A stretch of 64,000 nucleotides of DNA, from contig NZ_NQKQ01000007.1 in assembly GCF_002269505.1 (NCBI RefSeq), positions 124,001 through 188,000 of the forward strand, read 5' to 3'. The position numbers and the translations under genes were made by a program. The stretch comes from Pseudomonas fragi. GTDB lineage: Bacteria; Pseudomonadota; Gammaproteobacteria; Pseudomonadales; Pseudomonadaceae. This document shows, piece after piece, positions 55,382 to 64,000 of this stretch (positions are counted from its first letter, which is position 1; every line of letters begins with the position of its first letter). A model generated the notes under the pieces. That model searched no databases and was not told where the DNA came from. It saw only the letters and a program-made list of their open reading frames with translations.

Positions 55382-56143
55382 ATGATTTCAAAGGATGGCC
55401 TCACCCATCACATTTCCGCGCAGTTCAACGCGGAGCTCGAAGACGTGCGCAGCCACCTGCTGGCGATGGGCGGTCTGGTCGAGAAGCAGGTCAATGATGC
55501 GGTTACCGCACTGATCGAGGCCGACTCGGGGCTGGCGCAACAGGTGCGCGAGATCGATGAACAGATCAATCAGATGGAACGCAATATCGACGAGGAATGC
55601 CTGCGCATTCTGGCCCGTCGTCAGCCTGCGGCGTCTGACTTGCGTTTGATCATCAGCATCTCCAAGTCGGTAATCGACCTGGAGCGCATCGGTGACGAAG
55701 CGACCAAGATCGCCCGTCGGGCCATCCAGTTGTGCGAAGAGGGTGAGGCGCCGCGCGGCTACGTTGAAGTGCGCCATATTGGCGACCAGGTACGCAACAT
55801 GGTGCGTGATGCACTGGATGCGTTTGCCCGCTTCGACGCCGACCTGGCCCTGTCGGTGGCGCAGTACGACAAAATCATCGACCGCGAGTACAAGACCGCG
55901 CTGCGTGAACTGGCCACTTACATGATGGAAGACCCGCGTTCGATCTCACGCGTGCTGAGCATCATCTGGGTGCTGCGTTCGCTGGAGCGTATCGGTGACC
56001 ATGCACGCAATATCTCGGAACTGGTGATTTATCTGGTGCGCGGTACGGACGTGCGGCATATGGGCCTCAAGCGCATGCGCGAAGAAGTTCAGGGCACGGG
56101 TACCGATAACGCTAATGTTGCGCCGTCGCCTGACGATAAATAA
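55382..56143 (+). CDS. phoU: Phosphate signalling protein PhoU
   Basis: A 253-residue all-helical protein of two repeated PhoU domains. It links Pst activity to the PhoR-PhoB two-component system and represses the Pho regulon when phosphate is ample. Metal-binding signatures are DLERIGDEATKIARR and RSLERIGDHARNISE. ATG 55382 has GCGGAG upstream. It is the last gene of pstCAB-phoU, with a terminator following. Confidence 0.95.
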   Translation: MISKDGLTHHISAQFNAELEDVRSHLLAMGGLVEKQVNDAVTALIEADSGLAQQVREIDEQINQMERNIDEECLRILARRQPAASDLRLIISISKSVIDLERIGDEATKIARRAIQLCEEGEAPRGYVEVRHIGDQVRNMVRDALDAFARFDADLALSVAQYDKIIDREYKTALRELATYMMEDPRSISRVLSIIWVLRSLERIGDHARNISELVIYLVRGTDVRHMGLKRMREEVQGTGTDNANVAPSPDDK

Positions 56144-56162
56144 GACAGCCCGATCTAAAAAG

Positions 56163-56187
56163 CGCCCGGCTCAATGCCGGGCGTTTT
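56163..56187 (+). terminator. Terminator after phoU
   Basis: CGCCCGGC-N5-GCCGGGCG hairpin followed by TTTTGGTTTT, 20 bp past the stop; the A-run before the stem could also let it act in reverse. Confidence 0.88.
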
Positions 56188-56220
56188 GGTTTTCGGGCGT
56201 TCATATCCAAGGAGCAGTCG

Positions 56221-57111
56221 ATGAGCAAGGTTAGTGTGCTGGTGGTAGATGACGCGTCGTTCATTCGTGATCTGGTTAAAAATTGCCTGCGTAACTACTT
56301 CCCGGGCATCAGGATCGAAGACGCGGTCAACGGCCGCAAAGCCCAGGCCTTGCTGTCCCGTGAAGCTTTCGACCTGGTGCTGTGCGACTGGGAAATGCCG
56401 GAGATGTCAGGCCTTGAGCTGTTGACCTGGTGCCGCGAGCAAGACCGTCTGAAAACGCTGCCCTTTATCATGGTCACCAGCCGTGGGGACAAAGAGAACG
56501 TGATCCAGGCTATCCAGGCCGGGGTTTCAGATTTCGTCAGCAAGCCTTTCACCAATGAGCAGTTGTTGTCCAAGGTGAAGAAGGCGTTCACCAAGGCGGG
56601 ATTGCTGAGCGCCGTGATGGCCAGCACCCCGGTGCGGGTAAGCTCGGCGTTTGGCAATGATTCACTGAATGCGTTGACCGGCGGCAAGGCGCAAGTCGTG
56701 ACCCCGACGACGCTGGTATCGGCTCCGGTTGCCCCGTCGCCCCGCCCGGCACCTGTCGCGGCACCGGCACTGACCAGCCGTGGCCAGGGGCAACTGCGGT
56801 TGCCCAGCGGTACCCAAACCTGCGTGATCAAGGCGCTGAGCCTCAAGGAGGCGCTGCTGGTGGTGCGTCGTGGCGAAGTGCTGCCTCAGGTACTGGACAG
56901 CGCCGTACTGGACCTTGAGCAGGGCGAGAACGCCGAGGTGGCGCGCTTGAACGGTTATCTGCATGCCATCGTGGCATTCGAGCCAAAACCGGACAGTGCA
57001 TGGTTGCAACTGACCTTTCGCTTTGTCGACCAGGACGCCGACAAAATGAACTACCTGTCGCGGCTGATCGCCCACGGCACGGCACAGAAGCATTTTGTGC
57101 CAGGTGCCTAA
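56221..57111 (+). CDS. Response regulator with C-terminal PilZ-like domain
   Basis: A 296-residue regulator: receiver domain (1-125) with VVDD acid pair, phosphoacceptor Asp56 in LVLCDWEMPE, MVTSRG and SKPF; a Pro/Ala-rich linker (about 155-185); and a C-terminal domain that looks PilZ-like. No DNA-binding domain is seen. The gene matches PA5364 of P. aeruginosa in place beside phoU, but it has its own ribosome site after the phoU terminator. Partner kinase unknown. Confidence 0.85.
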   Translation: MSKVSVLVVDDASFIRDLVKNCLRNYFPGIRIEDAVNGRKAQALLSREAFDLVLCDWEMPEMSGLELLTWCREQDRLKTLPFIMVTSRGDKENVIQAIQAGVSDFVSKPFTNEQLLSKVKKAFTKAGLLSAVMASTPVRVSSAFGNDSLNALTGGKAQVVTPTTLVSAPVAPSPRPAPVAAPALTSRGQGQLRLPSGTQTCVIKALSLKEALLVVRRGEVLPQVLDSAVLDLEQGENAEVARLNGYLHAIVAFEPKPDSAWLQLTFRFVDQDADKMNYLSRLIAHGTAQKHFVPGA

Positions 57112-57117
57112 GTAATC

Positions 57118-57157
57118 TTCGTAGTCGCAGCCTTCGTTCCTCGGCAGCGACTACGAA
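57118..57157. repeat. TAGTCGC-type inverted repeat between convergent genes
   Basis: TTCGTAGTCGC and GCGACTACGAA arms enclose a partly paired loop. It is the same family as the 50137 element and may end transcription from both sides. Confidence 0.7.
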
Positions 57158-57173
57158 TCATGCACAGCAGCTA

Positions 57174-57887
57174 TCAATCTAGCAATGCCAGCTGATAGGT
57201 CTCGCGATCAATCATCACCAACTGCACATTGTTGATTCGGGTATTGGCAGGCTTGCCGTTGACGGCCACCGATGTTTCGATCCGGTAAATACCCTGTGGA
57301 GCACGTTCATCAAGGGTGATGGTGAAGGTGTTCTCGTAGCCACCACTGCCGCCTTTGGTGTTCGCAACCTTGCTGCCTTCTTTCAACGGCTTGGTTTCGT
57401 TAGGGGCAAACAGGCGGATCTCTTCCTTGATTTCGCTGATCGGCTGAGATGCACCGTTGATCGCAACAATATTGGAAACCACGGTAATTGGTTGACCCCG
57501 TTTGATGGTCATACCGGGCTGGATACTGGTGTCATAGCTAACCAGTTCTGGCTGGGCCGGTTGTTTCTTGCCCGAGGTTTTGTATTGCTGCTCAACTTCT
57601 TGAGCAGTTTTGGTCTGTACCGACTTGGCATTGATCGCGAAACAGGCAGCCATGCCGGCAACCCCGCCAATCAATACGCCTGCGCCTTTATCGTTGGCAC
57701 CGCTCACAGCAGCACCCGCCGCCGCACCCGCTGCAATTGCCAGGCCGCACTTCATCCAGTCGCTGCCACTCCAATTGGTCGGGTTGACGCTGGCAGAGTC
57801 GATATTGGCGCAGCCTTGCAGACCCAGTAGCGAAGCCAGTCCCAAGGCCAATATGCGTTTATCCAAAGTGTTGGAGGGCAATTTCAT
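57174..57887 (-). CDS. Lipoprotein with glycine-zipper segment
   Basis: A 237-residue lipoprotein: signal with lipobox LGLQGC (Cys at about 27), a glycine-zipper hydrophobic region (GLAIAAGAAAGAAVSGA, GVLIGGVAGMAACFAI), then a beta-rich domain of about 130 residues that ends near the C-terminus. The mature Cys is followed by Ala-Asn, without Asp at +2, so outer-membrane retention is expected. It lies 43 bp after the zinc-ribbon gene on the same strand and is probably the last gene of the tubulin-like operon. Function unknown. Confidence 0.78.
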   Translation of the reverse strand: MKLPSNTLDKRILALGLASLLGLQGCANIDSASVNPTNWSGSDWMKCGLAIAAGAAAGAAVSGANDKGAGVLIGGVAGMAACFAINAKSVQTKTAQEVEQQYKTSGKKQPAQPELVSYDTSIQPGMTIKRGQPITVVSNIVAINGASQPISEIKEEIRLFAPNETKPLKEGSKVANTKGGSGGYENTFTITLDERAPQGIYRIETSVAVNGKPANTRINNVQLVMIDRETYQLALLD

Positions 57888-57930
57888 CAGTAACTTCCAA
57901 GTAATAGAGGGAAAAACTTACACACCCTGA

Positions 57931-58836
57931 TTATTCGATCCGGGTTCGATTCAGTGCTTCTTTGAGCTGTTGTTCGGCCTGGCGGATGATGTTGCGTGCC
58001 CGATTGTTGTTCGGATCCATGCCCAGTACGACCTTGGCCACGGCAATTGCGGACTGGTACTCCCCGGCGTTCAGCGCGTTTTGCGCTTGTTGCAGTGAGG
58101 CGTTAACCGCTTTGGCGGCCTGTTGCTGCTGTTGGTCACGTACCTGGCGATCGGCCGCTTCCTGGCGCTGACGCTCAAGCGCTTGCTGTTCGCGCAGGGC
58201 ATCGGCTTGTCGCGCCGCCTCGGCAGACTGGGCTTTGAGCAGCTGCTGTTTTTGCGCCGCATCCTGCAATTGTTGCTGGCGCGCCTGGGCGGCCTGCGCA
58301 CGTTGTAGAAGACTCAAGGCCCGAGGGTCATTGCTGTCCTGTTGCAAGGCGAGCCCGGCATTGTCCAGTGCGCAAGCAAAGTCCCTGGTGTCAAAACAAC
58401 TTTGTCCGGTCTGCAAAAAGGCATCGAGCTTTTGCTGGCTTTGCCCGGCCATCATCTTTATTGCAGCGTAGCCACCCACGACCACTGCCAGAGTTGCAAC
58501 TGCCATTATCAGCGCCGGTTTTCTGTTGGTGGGCGCTGGTGTTGCTGCAGGCGGCGCAGGTGGGGGAGTCGCCGGACCTGGTTCAGGTGTTGGCGCTGCA
58601 GCAGGTATGTCCCGGGGTGGTTGAGCACTGGCAGGTGTGACGGTTACTTTGGGTGCAGGCGCGGCTGGCCGTGTCTTGGGTTCAGGTGCCGGCACCGGGG
58701 TAACCGCTGCGGGCGCCTGCTGTAGCGAGACGCCGCAGAACGGGCAGTATTTAACTGGGCCGCAGAGCCCCTGACCGCAGGCGCTGTTGGCGCATGAGGT
58801 CGGGAATGCAGAGGCTTTGGCTGACGATGCGGACAT
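57931..58836 (-). CDS. Zinc-ribbon, Pro-rich, coiled-coil membrane protein
   Basis: A 301-residue protein in four parts: a Cys-rich ribbon (Cys15, 20, 31, 34, plus Cys25), a Pro/Ala-rich linker (about 40-105), one membrane helix (PALIMAVATLAVVVGGYAAI), and a Gln/Ala/Arg-rich coiled coil leading to a TPR-like end. The ATG at 58836 follows GAGAAG; an upstream TTG at 58857 is rejected. It starts 17 bp after the tubulin-like gene and is probably cotranscribed. Similar zinc-ribbon/TPR membrane proteins accompany distant FtsZ-like families, so a shared membrane complex is likely. Confidence 0.75.
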   Translation of the reverse strand: MSASSAKASAFPTSCANSACGQGLCGPVKYCPFCGVSLQQAPAAVTPVPAPEPKTRPAAPAPKVTVTPASAQPPRDIPAAAPTPEPGPATPPPAPPAATPAPTNRKPALIMAVATLAVVVGGYAAIKMMAGQSQQKLDAFLQTGQSCFDTRDFACALDNAGLALQQDSNDPRALSLLQRAQAAQARQQQLQDAAQKQQLLKAQSAEAARQADALREQQALERQRQEAADRQVRDQQQQQAAKAVNASLQQAQNALNAGEYQSAIAVAKVVLGMDPNNNRARNIIRQAEQQLKEALNRTRIE

Positions 58837-58853
58837 AGTCTTCTCGTGTGCGC

Positions 58854-61800
58854 TCAAGGTGCCGGCGGTGGAGCCGGGGCTGTCAGGGGAGGGCCACCCA
58901 CGGCAGGCGCAAACAGATGCGCCAGTTCCATGATTTGCCCGGCCGTCAGCCAGGCGGCCATGCCTTCACGCCACAGCAAGCTGTCGCGGGTGATTTGCCC
59001 GGACTGCACGTATTGCTGCAGTTGCTGGGTGTTGTAAGGGCCGTAATTGGTCCCGCTGACACTCAGGTGGTAGCTGTGTTGTGGTGCGGCGAACGGTGGT
59101 GGTGCGCCGTTACCTGCTGCCGGCGGTGGTGGAGCCATGCCTGCTGCCGGTGCTGCACTGGCCTGGTTGAACAGGTTTTCCAACCAGCCTTCGTTGAAGA
59201 AATATTTGTTTACTGCGATTTTTTCGCCGTGATCGGCTTCCACTTCATCGTGGTACACATCGGCTTTTGAACCTTCAATCCGCTGGCCCCACTGCTCCAT
59301 AAAAGCTTCAGCGCGTTCTTTGAGCTTTTGCGCTTCAATCGGTGCCTGACGGTTAAGTCGGTCTAGATATTCGGTCTTCAGCATTTCTGCGATTTTGCAG
59401 GGGAATGCTTCAAAGTTGTGGGATCTGCCTTTTTCGTTCGTGCGCTTTTGCGCCTTGTAGGTGTGGGTATTCATATGTTCGAACACTATTGCGAGCGCGG
59501 CTACTTGCGCTGCATTCAGGCGCAAGGACTTTTCTGTTACTTGCTTCGCGATATCGTTGCGATGAATGTCGCTGAAGCCATCTTGGCGAATCGAGAACTC
59601 ATCACCAATGGTGAAGTTGTCCTTGGCGATCATGAACTCATACAAGCCGTTTTTCAGTCGTTTAAGGACGCCCAAGGCAATGGCGTGCAGGTAGAGTTTG
59701 AAATCTTCAGCGAACTGGCGGTATTGCTCCTGATTGAACTGGATGGGTTGTACGAATTGACTGCTGCGTTTGTGCAAATGCAGCGGAATGGTTTCGCTTT
59801 CCTTGCGATAGCTTGGCAGGTAAGTCGAAAGTGGCATTAGCGCAGGGATCGGGAAGCCACTCAATTCGGTATAACAAATCAGTTTGCCGGGCATACCAGA
59901 TTCAACAAACTGAATTTTTCCTACTGTCATGCCAGTGCCTTGCGGCAAACATTCGGCGATCTGGGCACCATAGAGGCGGCCGAACTCAGTAGCGTTGTGT
60001 ACACCAATCAGGCAGGTGTAAAGGTCTTTGTGAATATCGAAATCGCCATTGAAGTTCAGCGGCACCCACGGCATGGCGCGTTGCAATAACATACGAAATT
60101 TGTCTCGCCGATCATCGGGTGGTAATGCGGCTAAGGCGGTCATCAAAGGGTCAACATCTGATTGATTTCTAGGCAACTGATGCACCGCTTTGTTACGCAG
60201 TTTTTGCAATAGCTCTTCTTGGCCCTCTTTGTTCTGTAGCTTGCCAAACAGGGTTTTCGAGCCTCCGAAGTCTTTGAACGCATCTTTGGCCCACTCGCGT
60301 ACTTGCTGGCTGTCGACGGGCTGACTATTTTCGTTTTGCACCAGTTTCAACGGGATCAGCGTGGCATGTTGAGTCTCAAGGCCTGCATTGATCTTGGCGA
60401 TGTTGGTGTCGATACGATGAAGTAGGTTGCCCACCGCATTGCGGCCGTCCTGCAGGCGCCCGACAAAACCATTCCATACGGGACGGCCGTTATTGTCCAC
60501 CGGTCCCTTGCGACCAAGCCAGTCAGAAATCTCACGTAGTAGCTGCGCTGCTTCGCGAGCGGCAACCGAGCGGACGTAGAACAGCAAGCTGTCACGCAGG
60601 GTATCTTTGACCTGGTTAATTACTGTGTCGGCTTGTTTATCTTTGCCGCTGAGCCGGGCCATCAGGCCTTTTCCGGTAGTTTCTTTCAGGCGTTCAAACT
60701 CTCGCGCCAGCTCTGATGATTCGAGTTTTTCCGACAGTTCTTTAAAGCGCCCGGCATTTTTTTCCAGCGCGGGGATAATGCCGTTATCGTTTTCAAGGCG
60801 GTCTTTGATCATTTCGACCAGCGCCAGGGTGTAATCCAGGCCACCCCGCTCGTCATCGTCCAGACGGCGGAACAGCTGCTCTGGCAAACTATCCTCACGC
60901 GTCCATTGGGCAAAGCGTTTCTGCCGGTTTTCCTGGATGCGCACCTCATGGTTGCGCTCGGCGCTGTCGATGGAGCTGCCTTTGGTATCCCGTTCCAGCT
61001 GCTGTTGAATCTCACGAACCAATGTCAGCCATTGGTCCTTATCAGCACCGCCATTTTGCAGACGCTCGAACAAGGCTTCGACTTTCTGCTCGATTTGCGC
61101 AATGACGCTGTTGCCACCTTCGACCTGAAGCAGGTCATCGGCAATCTGATAGTGTGTGAACTCGCCGGTGGCTTGGGTCAATTCTACTCGGGACAGAAAC
61201 TCGGGGAGGTCCGTGAAGGTGCGCGCGGTGATGGTGAGTTGTTCCTTGAGGAACTCGTCGCGTTCTTTATCTGTAGGGCGATTGCTAACCACTTCGTCAT
61301 TGGCTACGCCAAAAAAAGCCTTGAGCATGTGTTGCACTTGTTCATTGAGGCGCACGTTCTGGCGGGCATCAATCTGGGTGTCGAGTACTGCCTGACCGAC
61401 CGAGGAGTAAATGCGAGGAAATTCCAGTTTGTTACTGGCACCGTAGTCCTGAGGCAGACGGACTTCGTATTTGCGGGTCTTGAATTGGTTCTGGTTGACC
61501 GACACCGAGCGCTTTTCGTTGGCGAAGTCTTGTGAGGTGAAGTCGGTAAACAAGATGTCTGAAAGCATCTCGTAGACATCCTCCTGGTTTTCGGTTCTGG
61601 CTTGCGCGACGTTGCTGTTGTCGAGAATAAAAACATCATCGTAAGGGCGTTTATCGAGAAACAGGTTGTCAGTGGCGTCCCAATATTTAAGCAAGGGATT
61701 GCCACGCATGCAGGTCTCCATCTCCATCAAGGCGGCGTAGCCGTTTGCCTGTACACGCTCTGTATTGAAGGCTTGAAAACCTCCAGGCAATACGAGGAAC

Positions 61801-62510
61801 AAATCCACCTTGCCCATTATGTTGTTTTCTTTAAGGATCGCCTTGGCCAGGTAGCCCATGTCCAAGAATGCTCCAGAACCGGTACCTCCGGCTGCCGAAC
61901 CGGTAATGACGATGCGCAGTTTGCCGGTTTCAATTTCCAGTCCGAGTTTTTTTAGTTTGTCGGCCTGAGCCCCGATGTTGTTTAGCAATCGCCCGACTTT
62001 GTCGCGGATCTTGTCGCGGATGGTGGGGTATTTGTCGAAGAAATACAGGCGCGAAAGCGCCCGGATCTGTGCGGCCCCTTTGGATGGATCGATGCCCAAT
62101 GCTTTGATTTTATCTGGGGTCAGCGGGAACCACTCGGCCACTTCGCGGTGACGATTGAGCTCATCATAGGAGTGGGTGTATTTACTGAGGTGGAGCGGCT
62201 CAATGATTTTTTCTTCTGAGGTGAATGCTACTTGCTCAGCCAGTACGTCGGTTTTCACCGATTTGCCATCTTGGGTGACTTCGCCGGTGTCGAGATCGAA
62301 GTTGATGAACTGGGCCAATGGGAAGTCCGAGATGTACTGAACCTGATTGTTGCCTCCCCAGATCGCATTAAGAATGCGCCGGCGCAGGCGAATATTGACC
62401 TTCATACCGGTGCCGCCAAGGGCGATAAACAAGGTTGGGTAGATTTTTTCGCAGACCGGAGGGGTTGCTGGGCCGGTCAGTTCTTCACTCTTGTCCATCT
62501 CAAACTCCAT
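58854..62510 (-). CDS. Tubulin/FtsZ-like protein with C-terminal GYF_2 domain
   Basis: A 1218-residue protein. The N-terminal part has the GTPase fold of the distant tubulin family (Tubulin_2): LFIALGGTGMKV at 27-38 as the first nucleotide loop, and GSAAGGTGSGAFLD at 204-217, the tubulin signature (GGGTGSG in FtsZ). Long charged, helical regions follow. The last 75 residues (YHLSVSGTNYGPYNTQQLQQ and LWREGMAAWL) match a GYF_2/DUF4339 domain that binds proline-rich sequences. The zinc-ribbon protein next door has a Pro-rich linker. No membrane segment is seen. The ATG follows AAGGGCTC. A role in membrane remodelling is inferred from the family. Confidence 0.85.
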   Translation of the reverse strand: MEFEMDKSEELTGPATPPVCEKIYPTLFIALGGTGMKVNIRLRRRILNAIWGGNNQVQYISDFPLAQFINFDLDTGEVTQDGKSVKTDVLAEQVAFTSEEKIIEPLHLSKYTHSYDELNRHREVAEWFPLTPDKIKALGIDPSKGAAQIRALSRLYFFDKYPTIRDKIRDKVGRLLNNIGAQADKLKKLGLEIETGKLRIVITGSAAGGTGSGAFLDMGYLAKAILKENNIMGKVDLFLVLPGGFQAFNTERVQANGYAALMEMETCMRGNPLLKYWDATDNLFLDKRPYDDVFILDNSNVAQARTENQEDVYEMLSDILFTDFTSQDFANEKRSVSVNQNQFKTRKYEVRLPQDYGASNKLEFPRIYSSVGQAVLDTQIDARQNVRLNEQVQHMLKAFFGVANDEVVSNRPTDKERDEFLKEQLTITARTFTDLPEFLSRVELTQATGEFTHYQIADDLLQVEGGNSVIAQIEQKVEALFERLQNGGADKDQWLTLVREIQQQLERDTKGSSIDSAERNHEVRIQENRQKRFAQWTREDSLPEQLFRRLDDDERGGLDYTLALVEMIKDRLENDNGIIPALEKNAGRFKELSEKLESSELAREFERLKETTGKGLMARLSGKDKQADTVINQVKDTLRDSLLFYVRSVAAREAAQLLREISDWLGRKGPVDNNGRPVWNGFVGRLQDGRNAVGNLLHRIDTNIAKINAGLETQHATLIPLKLVQNENSQPVDSQQVREWAKDAFKDFGGSKTLFGKLQNKEGQEELLQKLRNKAVHQLPRNQSDVDPLMTALAALPPDDRRDKFRMLLQRAMPWVPLNFNGDFDIHKDLYTCLIGVHNATEFGRLYGAQIAECLPQGTGMTVGKIQFVESGMPGKLICYTELSGFPIPALMPLSTYLPSYRKESETIPLHLHKRSSQFVQPIQFNQEQYRQFAEDFKLYLHAIALGVLKRLKNGLYEFMIAKDNFTIGDEFSIRQDGFSDIHRNDIAKQVTEKSLRLNAAQVAALAIVFEHMNTHTYKAQKRTNEKGRSHNFEAFPCKIAEMLKTEYLDRLNRQAPIEAQKLKERAEAFMEQWGQRIEGSKADVYHDEVEADHGEKIAVNKYFFNEGWLENLFNQASAAPAAGMAPPPPAAGNGAPPPFAAPQHSYHLSVSGTNYGPYNTQQLQQYVQSGQITRDSLLWREGMAAWLTAGQIMELAHLFAPAVGGPPLTAPAPPPAP

Positions 62511-62602
62511 GAGCCCTTGGGGGCAACCGATGCTCTCGGTGTGTTAATCCAGTATTCAGGTCAGGCGGGCCAAAGACAGGTGTCTGCCAACGGCCGATTA
62601 GC

Positions 62603-63013
62603 TCAGCGTTTAGCCGAAAACGTCATCAGCCAAGCCACCAGCGAGATGGCAGCGACACCGCCCAGAGGTGCGATGTACAACGGTGCAAGGAACTGCCCCG
62701 AGTTGAGTACGGCAAGCACGGCCATGATGGCGATCATCAACAGGCCCAGAAACAGGAACCAGCCCGAGGCGTTTGCCCGGCTCGGTGCCACACGCTCACG
62801 CACGCGCCAATTGGCATAGGCGTTTTTGATCACGAAAAACAGGATGGCCAGTACCACCAGCACGGCGACGCCAATCAGGGCATCGCGGCTGTCGACTTTC
62901 TTCGCCCCGAGGTCCAGGCCCAACGGTTGTGGCGCGGCCAGAGTGGTGGTCGTGGGCGACGGCGCAGGGCTTTCGCTTTCGATCGGTGCTGGCAATGTGC
63001 TGGTCTGTGCCAT
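62603..63013 (-). CDS. Small membrane protein of the tubulin-like operon
   Basis: A 136-residue protein with a polar Pro/Ser-rich N-terminus (1-43) and three membrane helices (about 47-65, 83-105, 112-132). The ATG follows AAGGAAG. It lies 92 bp before the tubulin-like gene on the same strand. I know no family. It is likely a membrane part of the complex; that is inference from position. Confidence 0.7.
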   Translation of the reverse strand: MAQTSTLPAPIESESPAPSPTTTTLAAPQPLGLDLGAKKVDSRDALIGVAVLVVLAILFFVIKNAYANWRVRERVAPSRANASGWFLFLGLLMIAIMAVLAVLNSGQFLAPLYIAPLGGVAAISLVAWLMTFSAKR

Positions 63014-63043
63014 GTGTAAAACTTCCTTGCTATGCGTGTGGGG

Positions 63044-64000
63044 TTACTTGAGTCGTACGGCGGTATCGGGCTGGATATTTTCCAGGCGGGCACCAAACAG
63101 GCCGCGCTTGAGGGTCGCGACCCTGTTCTGGTTTGAATCGTATACGGAGGCACTGCTGAAGGGTTTGAGCGGATAAGACTGGGGCACACCTTCGACGATC
63201 ACGGTCAGGGTCTTTTTGCCTGCAATCAGCAAGGCAGCCAGCAGGGCGCCAATCAAGAGCAGAACAAACAGCCCCAGCAGCATGAGCACCGGGCCGAGCG
63301 GGTAGCTGATTTTCAGCACAACCGGCAGACGGGTCTCGGAAGTAGTGGCTTCACCGGACGGGATAAATACGTCAGGCAGGGCGTCGCCGGGGAACAGTTC
63401 GTTCATGCGCGCAATAAACCCTTGGGAGATGCGCAGTTGTTGCTCACTGAGGCTGATGTTGATGCTGCCGGCGCGTTGGTAACCACTGGAAAAAATCACA
63501 TCGCTGGACCATTGCGATGGCAGAGGCGGCAGTTGCAGGCTGATCTTCAGCTCGTCGGAGCGGGCGCCGGGTTCAAGGTCTGTCAGGCGGTCCAGCGATA
63601 TATTCGAGTTCAGGGCTTCGCCCGGCATGTCCAGGGTCATGCCTATTTTGGCGTCATGAATCTGGTAGGGGTTGAACTGATTTTCGAACTTGCCCAGCAG
63701 CACGGCGGTTTTCGGCGAGCTGTCGACATTGATATTGAGGATGACCGTTTGCTGGTCGGGGGCCAGTTCGGCACTCACGTCCTGAGTGTCTTCAACACCG
63801 GTGGGAATAAAGCGCACGGCAGCCTGGGTCAAAGGTTTGAGCCGTACCCGGTCATCTTTCAGCAAGCTGGCGAGGGCAGGCTGATTGAGCACTTGCTCAA
63901 GTGCGACGCTGGCTTTTTGACCATAGGCCAGAGCGTAGATCATCAACCCGTTGGCTTCGTAGTTGGGACCTTTGACCGGCATTTTCTGCGGGAAAGCGGC
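63044..64000 (-). CDS. Membrane-anchored protein, N-terminus outside window
   Basis: The frame stays open to the window edge, with Ala-Ala-Phe-Pro-Gln-Lys before the first Met (63982), so it is probably the C-terminal part of a longer protein. Visible: about 200 residues of a beta-rich domain (NINVDSSPKTAVLLGKFENQ), then a membrane helix (VLMLLGLFVLLLIGALLAALLIA), then a short tail of 60 residues. vWA-domain proteins with C-terminal helices accompany FtsZ-like genes of this type; whether a vWA domain lies upstream cannot be seen here. Confidence 0.65.
   Translation of the reverse strand, partial: AAFPQKMPVKGPNYEANGLMIYALAYGQKASVALEQVLNQPALASLLKDDRVRLKPLTQAAVRFIPTGVEDTQDVSAELAPDQQTVILNINVDSSPKTAVLLGKFENQFNPYQIHDAKIGMTLDMPGEALNSNISLDRLTDLEPGARSDELKISLQLPPLPSQWSSDVIFSSGYQRAGSINISLSEQQLRISQGFIARMNELFPGDALPDVFIPSGEATTSETRLPVVLKISYPLGPVLMLLGLFVLLLIGALLAALLIAGKKTLTVIVEGVPQSYPLKPFSSASVYDSNQNRVATLKRGLFGARLENIQPDTAVRLK

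Overview
The window is chromosomal DNA of a Pseudomonas, most likely of the P. fluorescens/P. fragi side of the genus. The evidence is dense GC-rich coding, GTGGGAGCGGGC-type REP elements, a folE2/COG0523 zinc-starvation cluster, a pycR-pycA-oadA locus, an aspA/LysR/purEK run and a pst-phoU operon with the long pseudomonad forms of PstC and PstA. I see no rRNA, tRNA, CRISPR array, insertion sequence or prophage.

Layout. (1) 1-5162: end of a serine hydrolase, a cyclopropane fatty acid synthase, a small secreted protein, a cardiolipin synthase and a DUF3617 protein. (2) 5163-13347: a zinc-limitation regulon. Two Zur-box-like palindromes (around 9080 and 10395) control a leftward operon (folE2, a ZnuCBA-type ABC transporter, a gamma-carbonic anhydrase) and rightward genes (amidase, two COG0523 GTPases, a DUF1826 protein). 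The binding-protein gene of the transporter is broken by a one-base frameshift near 6502. (3) 13544-24256: DUF3301, pdxY, a thioesterase, a CPA2 antiporter, SMI1/KNR4 and Tim44-like proteins, uvrD, a GGDEF-EAL protein and an RpiR-type regulator with a perfect HexR-like palindrome. (4) 24510-29052: a small conserved protein, pycR, and the two-subunit pyruvate carboxylase.

(5) 29110-30860: a HipA-type kinase followed by its HTH partner, preceded by four CTGCA-N6-TGCAG operators spaced about 41 bp apart. (6) 30914-35415: two GNAT acetyltransferases, a PaiB-like protein, a MocR regulator and an acetylpolyamine deacetylase-like enzyme, a possible polyamine acetylation/deacetylation neighbourhood. 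The MocR linker is encoded by tandem 12-bp repeats resembling DnaA boxes. (7) 35544-42016: AraC regulator, asparaginase, AGCS amino-acid symporter, aspartase and a LysR regulator, which together would take asparagine to fumarate. (8) 42303-42857: an AT-rich orphan metzincin protease. (9) 43271-48957: purEK with a hairpin leader, small envelope proteins, a hexose-6-phosphate mutarotase-like protein, a thioesterase and an MFS transporter.

(10) 49125-57111: pstS, pstCAB-phoU with two Pho boxes, and a response regulator. (11) 57174-64000, leftward and running off the window: a lipoprotein, a zinc-ribbon membrane protein, a 1218-residue tubulin/FtsZ-like protein with a C-terminal GYF_2-like domain, a small membrane protein and the C-terminal part of another membrane protein. 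This tubulin-like operon is the best candidate for a poorly described system. The hip operator array, the MocR DnaA-box repeats and the metzincin are the next most interesting points.
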